This document shows, one piece after another, positions 57,232-64,000 of a stretch of 64,000 nucleotides of DNA. The stretch covers positions 3,023,615-3,087,614 of the forward strand of contig KL647299.1 of NCBI GenBank assembly GCA_000727475.1, given 5' to 3'. The notes under the pieces were generated by a model, which worked only from the letters and a program-made list of their open reading frames with translations, made no database searches and was not told the origin of the DNA. A program made the translations under genes and the position numbers. The DNA is from Sarcocystis neurona (Eukaryota > Apicomplexa > Conoidasida > Eucoccidiorida > Sarcocystidae). Every line of letters starts with the position of its first letter. Within the stretch, counting starts at the first letter, position 1.

Positions 57232-57363
57232 ATGAAGCTATAGTACCAGGGGCACAGGGGAAGGATACGGCCACTCGTTAGAGTGAGTCACTGTCCCATG
57301 AAGCTACAGTACCACGGGCACAGGGGAAGGATACGGCCACTCGGTGGAGTGAGTCACTGTCCC
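57232..57363. repeat. 66-base tandem duplication
   Basis: Two copies starting ATGAAGCTA(T/C)AGTACC and ending GAGTGAGTCACTGTCCC, about 94% identical by eye. Confidence 0.95.
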
Positions 57364-57467
57364 CAGCAGCCGGATAGCAGCAGCACCAGACCCGGTAAGG
57401 CGAGAACGAAGGTAGCACGTCCACCAGGCACACAGGAGAGGAGCAGTAGAAGCAGCGGCAACGAGTA

Positions 57468-57833
57468 GTGGGAGCAGCGCAGCACCGGACGGAGCAAGGT
57501 TGTAGAGCAGCAGCAGAAGAGGCTCAGAGCGTACAAGCTGCCAGCGCCTGCGACACAGTAATACAGGAAGGAGCAGCAATACCAGTATACTGCAGCAGCA
57601 GCACCAGCAGCAGCGGCAACAGCGGCAGTACAACGCAGCAACAGGGACAGCGGCAACAGAGCGCACCAACAGCGCGCCGCGCAGGCGTCGCACACGCAGC
57701 AGAGCAAGCGGCAGCAGGACGCCACAGCGGGTTCTGCAGGAGCCTCGACTTTTCCATGAAAAACGCTCTTGTCGCGTGTGTGCGAACGAGTCGTGGACAC
57801 TGCACTCTTGCTGCTGCCGCTGTTGCCTGTTGA
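57468..57833 (+). CDS. Open frame with protein-like 3' half, unknown
   Basis: A plus frame of about 120 codons. The second half (GFCRSLDFSMKNALVACVRT) is not repeat-derived. A minus frame overlaps it. No homologue and no splice sites fixed. Confidence 0.2.
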   Translation: MGAAQHRTEQGCRAAAEEAQSVQAASACDTVIQEGAAIPVYCSSSTSSSGNSGSTTQQQGQRQQSAPTARRAGVAHAAEQAAAGRHSGFCRSLDFSMKNALVACVRTSRGHCTLAAAAVAC

Positions 57834-57839
57834 ATCAGC

Positions 57840-60730
57840 TTTTTTGTCGTTGACTTGTGTGCCCTCCCCCTTCCACCTAAAAGGAATGCGTCTCAACTTC
57901 CCCAGCACGCACAAGAGGAAAAACACGCCCTGAGTTGCGACTTGGCGCACAGCCGAAGCATGTCGACGTTCTTCGCACCCGTATCTCCCTCGACAAGCCT
58001 TCTGCATGCGTAGGCAAGCAGTCTGCAGTAGTGGGACGTCTCTGCGTGTGGAACGACGTATCTGGTGTATGTGGTTGGGTGTGATAGAGACACATACACA
58101 CATATACATACACATATGCAGATCAACGCACAAACAGAATCACAGAGAGAGAAGGAGGTACACACACACACAAACAAACCTATGGACGAACAGAGTCAAA
58201 GAGTGAGTCAGCGAGACACCGAGTACATGACGGAGAAATACACTAGAGTATCGCGCGGCAAAGAGAGCGACAGAGGCTGAGGCCGCACAACAGATACAGA
58301 GGGAGACAGAGAAAGATAGACGCAAACAAAAAGACACACGTGTACACAGATACGCACAGCCAGGTTCTGCAGGAAATTGGTCGCGTGACGGATGAACAAG
58401 TAAATATGACAGCGATAGGCAGCCTGCTGTGCGGGAGAGACACACTAGACACGACCGGCGAACAAGTGCTACATAGAGATAAAGAAAAAGAGCAGCGCAG
58501 CCTGCGTCTCACAGACTGCGTGTCTGCGCCTGCGCTGCTGCTGATTTGTGGATGTGTATTCGTCAGTAGATGCAAGGGCCGATGACATATGTGTCTGCGT
58601 GTGTTGTGTGCCTCTGCATGCGTATCCGCGAACAGAGAGAGACAGAGAGAAAGATGAGAAAGTGTACGTGGAATCGGGTGTTTCTGTCCACGCGGGGATG
58701 TCTGCGGGTGTGAAGATACACACACACATGTATATGTGCGTATGTGTAGACGTTTCCCTGTGCTCAAAGCAGCACAGTCGACAGCAGCGAATCAGATATA
58801 GAGAGAATTTCGGATTCTACGGGTGGAGGTGCCTCTAACCGACCTGAGAACGGTGCAGCCACCTTACTCTTCCCACGAGTTGCCACGGCAACGGGAAGGT
58901 GCGGTCTGGCTGCGCGTGTATCTGCCGTTTTCTTCAAAGAAAACGAATCCCTTCGTGCGTGCCACTCATGCGTGCCACTCATACGCTCACATACGACGTT
59001 CTGTGTGAAACTTTAAGAAATACCCGCAGAAATGTGTACCTCTTTTTCATGTAGCCGTGCAAACACCTTGTGTGTGTGTTTGTACTTGCATGTAAAGAAG
59101 TCGATATGTCTCTCTGCAGCTACTACTGCACACACGAGGTCCTCTGTGTACACGGCTGTGTGTGTGTATAGTATACAGACAGATATCTGTACATTCCTCT
59201 ACGCGATTATATCTAGACACAGGTGTACACGTGGACAGAACAAGCGACAGCACTGCACTACAGAAGGAAGTACACATGTCTATCTTCTGCTGTGAGCGTG
59301 GGCGTCCTGCGCATGTTTCGAAGTACCATTTAATGCGCGCCGCTGCAATTACGTGGGGGGAGATACGCACCCCTCGCACACTCTGACGGACGTGCCTCAT
59401 CCGAGAGGAGAACTTCCTCCACAGACGGCCGTTCGTGATCACGCGAAGATGTATACACAGATACGCGCCTGTGTGGCGGTGTGCTACGCAGACGCCTGTG
59501 TACACAGATATGCATGACGGCAAAGAAGTGGTCAGTCCCGCGCACTGATGTATGCAAGCTCGTGTACGCGGAAGTGCGTTTATATCTGGATGACTCGCTC
59601 ACGAAGACATATACCTCTACGGTGTAGAGGACTGATGTTGTCCGGGAAGGTACGGCAGACACTGTTGAGGAAGCAGAGAAACCCATTTTTTCTTCAGCGC
59701 AGTCGTCCACGGCGACTCACGTGAAGAGGAGAAAATGCAAATCGTCAGTTTCACGCCCAGACAATGCCGACAGGAAAGTGGTGAAAAATAGCGGCAAAAA
59801 GTCGAAAGCACGTAGTTCCATGCGTATACAAAGGTATCTGTGACACGCCGGCGCAGTACTCACGTGGAGTACTACAAACATTTTTGGGGGGGCGCCTGCA
59901 AACACGGAAGGCGCAAATCTTTGGTGGAAACCCCTTGTGCGTGTTTCTGCCTCATCTGGCACACCAAAGTGATAAAAAGGTGCAGGCGCCCCTTGCTCCG
60001 AATGGCCGAGTACACTTCCGGACAGCTAGAACAGCACACTTCCCCCGTTAAAAACACACAGAAAAACGTGTGGACTAATATTTAGTATCCTGAGGGAGGT
60101 ATGCACATATGTGCATATCTTTCGCCAGAGAAAAACGTCTGGGCATACATACGTTGCACGTGGGTGCCTACAGGTGGTTGCGGATACCCATAACTGTGTA
60201 CAGAGGCGTCTTTCTCAAATTGATTCGTCCGAACAGGTTAAAGAGTCCTCGGGCACGAGAAAAAACGTAGAAAGCTCTTGAAGTGGACAACTTGTACGCA
60301 GTTCCATAGTTGACCTGAAGAAAAAACTATTTCTCCCATGGACGTACAGTCTACCCACAGCCGCAGATCTACCGGCGCACAGGGCAAGAATATTCTGCAC
60401 ACTTTTATACGTACTTTCGTATTCCTGCGCACACATTGTTGAAAGGCAGGTCTCTCATTTCATACTCTTCCTGCCGCTGGACACGTCGGGTCTGTAATAC
60501 GCCTGCACACAGGCTGAAAAATTCTTGGTTACCCGCTGCCACAGATCCGTAACTACATGTCTCCCCGCACCCTCTAACAAACGCAAGACTTCTTTTTCTG
60601 TATTCCTCTATTTCAACTCACACGTCGAGTCTACACGCCTACAAAGAGGCTCAGAACTTCCTGATTTCTTACTTTCACACATCACGGTCCATCTCACTAT
60701 GTATACCTGTAACCACCGGCACACCCATTC
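57840..60730. other. Unique sequence with CA/GA simple repeats, no gene assigned
   Basis: CACACATA and GAGAGA stretches at 58080-58320 and 58625-58720. Many overlapping frames on both strands of 60-170 codons (for example minus 59330-59710), none with a recognisable domain. Confidence 0.4.
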
Positions 60731-60738
60731 ATGTTCAC

Positions 60739-62049
60739 GTGCATGTATGCATCTATATTTATACAGAGACGTACGCGTGGATAGGCGTACGCGTCCTACC
60801 CGGTAGAAGAAGTTTAGCAGTTTATACTAGACACGCCTTAGACATAAGTGTGTCATACGTGTACCCTCTCGGAGCTATGTGTACGTGTCCGTGCATGGCG
60901 TCTTTTTCCACGACCGATAATAGACACGTATGCGTGAAAAAACGAAGAAGCGCAATCAACTGCATGCATTACTTTATTATCCAGCGTGCTCTTCTCTCCG
61001 CTGAGGGCACCTCTCTCTCTCCGTCGGTCTCCCTCTCTCTCGCACTCTCTCTGTCTCTGTCTCTGTCTGTCTCTCTCTATATATACGTACATATCCATGT
61101 GGTGGCGCGTGGACAAGCAGCAGCTGCTGGTAGTGACTCTGCTGCTCCTACTGCTGCTGGTATTCGTGTTGTTACTGCCTTTTTCGCGCTGTTGTTGGTG
61201 CTGCGGCTCCTGCTGGTGTTGCCCCTGCTGCGCAGGTCTTCCCGAGCGGTGCCGTCCTGGTGCTGCTCCTGCTGCCGCTGCTGCTGCGCGCCTGTGTTGG
61301 TGCTGCGACTGAAGTGCCTCATCTTGCCGTTATTACTGCTGGCGTTCTGTGCGGCAGACCGAGTGCATGCGTTAAAAGTGAGAGAGAATGTGCTGCTACG
61401 CGGAGAGCAACTCATCGGAGAGAGTCGCGGTAGGACTGCGCTGCATGCGTGGGCGCGCTCAGCAGAACACCACCGCTCTCTTCTTGCTTGTCGCTTCGAC
61501 AACCGAGAAAAAATTGCAGGCCTCTCCCTCTTTTTTCGTCAACGTTGCAGGACGTTTTTCTCTGTCTCTCTGGTGGAGTGTCCTCGCTGGGTAGTCTTCG
61601 CAACTCCCTCTCTAGACGTACATATCGCCGAAGTTCACCAACTTTCGTCTGACTTCCTGTCTGCTGCCCGTCTACAAATACGTGTTCTTCGCCGGCATGT
61701 CTGTTTTCGTGTGTTGTTCGCGGACTGGACTTCTTTTCCACACACGTGTCCTTCTACGGAGAATTTTAGTCTTTTGTCTTTTCTGTCCACTACGTGCGTG
61801 TCTACACACGCCGACACTTCTCTTTCTCTCGCTCTCGATATCGGCTCCCTTCCACAAGAGAAGGATGTGCGCATAAAAGAATTATCTATCCACCACACAA
61901 ATGCAAGAATGTGTAGGCAAAAAAGAATTCAGCCGCGGCCACAGTCTGTCCGTCACCCCTCTTCTTCGGAAAAGAAAGTCTTCGAAAATAAAATGTCGCT
62001 TTCCACCTCGTCTGTGTGCAAGAAATGTCTGCCTTTTCTCTTCCTGTGA
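60739..62049 (+). CDS. Long open frame with CTG-encoded hydrophobic stretch, doubtful
   Basis: 436 codons open on the plus strand. The first part runs through a CT microsatellite (61005-61080) and a CTG tract (61115-61310). After an acceptor-like GCGTTCTGTGCGGCAG at 61353 it reads RVHALKVRENVLLRGEQLIG and then mixed sequence. Any real exon is probably the part after 61354 with a donor GTAGGA near 61431. No family is secure. Confidence 0.2.
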   Translation: MHVCIYIYTETYAWIGVRVLPGRRSLAVYTRHALDISVSYVYPLGAMCTCPCMASFSTTDNRHVCVKKRRSAINCMHYFIIQRALLSAEGTSLSPSVSLSLALSLSLSLSVSLYIYVHIHVVARGQAAAAGSDSAAPTAAGIRVVTAFFALLLVLRLLLVLPLLRRSSRAVPSWCCSCCRCCCAPVLVLRLKCLILPLLLLAFCAADRVHALKVRENVLLRGEQLIGESRGRTALHAWARSAEHHRSLLACRFDNREKIAGLSLFFRQRCRTFFSVSLVECPRWVVFATPSLDVHIAEVHQLSSDFLSAARLQIRVLRRHVCFRVLFADWTSFPHTCPSTENFSLLSFLSTTCVSTHADTSLSLALDIGSLPQEKDVRIKELSIHHTNARMCRQKRIQPRPQSVRHPSSSEKKVFENKMSLSTSSVCKKCLPFLFL

Positions 62050-62327
62050 ACAGGATAATGGGATTGTAGACCGGGACTGCCGTCAGATAAGAAATTCCTT
62101 GCTGGTGTATGTCGTGGGCGTGTGCGGGCCACGGGGAGTTTTCTTTGCGGCCCCCTCTCTTCCCCTCCATGCGTCGTTTCTTTTTTCCGCCGCTCGTTTT
62201 CCACTCGAATTCTTCTTTTAAATCGACCTCGCCGTTTTCTCTTGCGGCACGCTTTCTTTTTGTCGAAGTCTGCACGCGGGTCATCACTCTTCGCTATCGC
62301 CTCGCGTTGCTTCGCGTCAGCCCCCAC
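61886..62327 (-). CDS. Basic, Lys/Arg-rich open frames, doubtful
   Basis: Two overlapping minus frames. One contains KKKACRKRKRRGRFKRRIRV, the other EFEWKTSGGKKKRRMEGKRG. They read a purine-rich strand and may be artefacts. No homologue. Confidence 0.15.
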
Positions 62328-62499
62328 GCTCGTGTACCCCTCCTTCGCTGCAAATCCTTTCCTGTTCTTAACTTTCGGTCCTATCTTTTTCTAGAAAAGG
62401 TCTTCTCTGCTGCACCACTCAAACATCGACAGAAGTAGCACTTCTCTTCATTTAAAGAGACCCTATACATACATGTGTGCATGCGGGTACCGCACCACC

Positions 62500-63240
62500 C
62501 GCATATATATATATATATATATATCTGCATGCATATCTTCATTTCTACGTGTCTAATATATATGGTATATATGTGTATGTGTATACATTCGTAAGAGCGC
62601 ACACGTATATTTGGATACGTATATATATTTGTAGACAGCCACAGGTGTGAATAGACGCACTATATATATGTACATACACATCCGTATATATGCGTCTGTA
62701 TATATATATAAATAGGCAATCCTGTCTACTGCTGTTGCAGGCCCCCCTCGTGTGACCGACTACACTATTTGCGCGAGACCTTCCCCTGTTATATATATAC
62801 ATATATGCACGAAGGTACGACCATTACATACATATATGTATATATCTGGATATCTATCTATCTATATATATATGAGATAGACACAGAGACAGAGAGAGTG
62901 AGCCTATATATATATATATATATGTATATATAGGGAGAGAGAGAGTGGGCCAGTAGTTATATATATATACATATATGCGTGTATAGACGAAGTTTTAGTA
63001 ATATACACATATATGTGTATATATGGGATAGACATAGAGGCAGAGAGACTGAGCCTATACCTACATATATATATATATATATGTAGGAAGAGATAGTGAG
63101 AGAGCCAGTAATATATAGGTATATTTATGTATGAACGAAGGTTTAATACTAGCAGAAATATATGTGCATATATATATATATATATGAGATAGAGACAGAG
63201 ACAGTGAGCCAGTGGTTTGGCACATATATATATGCACGCA
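62500..63240. repeat. (TA)n microsatellite cluster with GAGATAGA-type units
   Basis: At least seven TATATA runs interleaved with (A/G)GAGATAGA.ACAGAG stretches; the pattern TATATATGAGATAGACACAG / TATATATGTAGG.AGAGATAG recurs about four times between 62865 and 63210. No coding signal. Confidence 0.9.
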
Positions 63241-63394
63241 TGTATACATGTAGGCGACTGCGTTTTTGTGTGTGGAGAGACTGACGTATGCAGACATATA
63301 TTTATTTACATGTGGGAGACATGTGATTTTTAATTTGTTAAGGCCTGCCGGAACCTCTTCACTTCGTCTATGCGTCAAGGTTCGTTGCTGTCGA

Positions 63395-64000
63395 ACGGAC
63401 GACGCAGCAGCAGCAACAGGAAGAAGAAGAAGAGCAGCAGCCGCAACAGCAGCAGCTCCCCCGCCGCGTCGAGTTGCAGGGTCGGAGAGCAGCAGCAACA
63501 GCAGCAACGGCAGGAGGAGGACGGGCAGTAGCAGCAACAGGACCCTTAGAAGTAGCATGAGAAGCCGCGGCGGCAGCGGCAGCAGCAGTGACAGCAGCAG
63601 CAGCAGCAGCGGCATCAGCAGAGGCGAAAGAAAGGGAGGGAAAGAGGCGGGTGGAGTGCGTCCTCTCAAGGCGAGAGGAAGCTTCCATCGTGGAGAAGCT
63701 ACTTTCAAAGAAGGACAAGAAGCAGCAGCAGACATTTAACAACAGCAGCAGCAGCAGCACGTTTAACAGCAGCAGCAGTAGCATGTTTAACAGCACCAGC
63801 AGGCCTGATACTTGATCGAGATTACCGACATCAGCAGCAGCTGCTGCCGCTCCACAGGGAGTGCAGAGGGTACGCTCTCGCCCGCAAGAGGAAGAAGACG
63901 GCGGCAGCACTCAGACGGAAAGCAGCAGCAACCGGTGCAGCAGAAGCAGCAGAAGCAGCAGAGGCAACAGCAACAGCAGAGGCAGCAGCAACAGCAGCAG
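63395..64000. repeat. CAG-rich block at the right edge
   Basis: CAG/AGC tracts on the plus strand, continuing past the window. At 63735-63800 a unit of CAG triplets plus GTTTAACAGC is repeated about three times. Confidence 0.85.
63588..63815 (+). CDS. Candidate charged exon, unknown function
   Basis: After an Ala run, the plus frame reads AEAKEREGKRRVECVLSRRE then EASIVEKLLSKKDKKQQQ, an amphipathic, coiled-coil-like stretch not explained by the triplet repeat, before an Asn/Ser repeat and a stop at 63815. No ATG, so it would be an internal or terminal exon. No homologue recognised. Confidence 0.25.
   Translation: MTAAAAAAASAEAKEREGKRRVECVLSRREEASIVEKLLSKKDKKQQQTFNNSSSSSTFNSSSSSMFNSTSRPDT

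Noticed and set aside
59838..59863. 26-base candidate mini-intron on the minus strand (GTGAGT...CACAG)
   Set aside because: Too short for the introns seen in this window, and no conserved flanking exons support it.
61354..61431. R-SNARE-like peptide (RVHALKVRENVLLRGEQLIG)
   Set aside because: It resembles the N...RGE.L part of R-SNAREs, but the spacing is about three residues short, the heptads break and no membrane anchor follows.

Overview
The window looks like nuclear DNA of a coccidian apicomplexan, most likely Eimeria. The evidence is dense CAG/CTG trinucleotide tracts that would encode runs of Ala, Gln, Ser, Leu or Cys, abundant (TA)n/(TG)n microsatellites, GT-AG introns, and an alternation of repeat-rich and repeat-poor blocks, as known for Eimeria chromosomes (R and P segments). 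The species cannot be told from the sequence. Because CAG/CTG tracts contain no stop codon in any frame, long open frames occur on both strands in the repeat-rich parts and are not evidence of genes by themselves. I relied on conserved peptides, splice sites and phase agreement between exons.

Layout. 1-15.85 kb: repeat-rich; a four-exon plus-strand gene (7469-13372) whose last two exons match the ribosome-binding factor A (RbfA) fold, with undefined candidate exons before it (to about 5.8 kb). 15.85-31 kb: repeat-poor segment with almost no CAG tracts; only weak gene candidates, mostly minus strand, including a small membrane protein at 20.1-20.6 kb. 31-33.4 kb: microsatellites, a polypurine tract and an 18-bp minisatellite. 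33.4-45.0 kb: repeat-rich; a seven-exon minus-strand gene (34424-45001) for a CCDC25-like NFACT-R domain protein, with an 838-base assembly gap in its second intron. 45-52.8 kb: mixed, candidate exons only. 52.8-55.8 kb: minus-strand acyl-protein thioesterase with an intact catalytic triad. 55.8-57.9 kb: CAG-rich with minisatellites. 57.9-63.3 kb: mostly unique sequence and microsatellites, no gene I can name. 63.3-64 kb: CAG-rich again.

The three recognised genes are not a pathway: organelle small-subunit maturation (RbfA-like), a conserved NFACT-R family protein (CCDC25-like), and protein depalmitoylation (thioesterase). What links them is architecture. Low-complexity insertions sit in or beside conserved domains, and most introns end in a block that reads CTG on the sense strand just before the acceptor, so repeat polarity follows gene direction.
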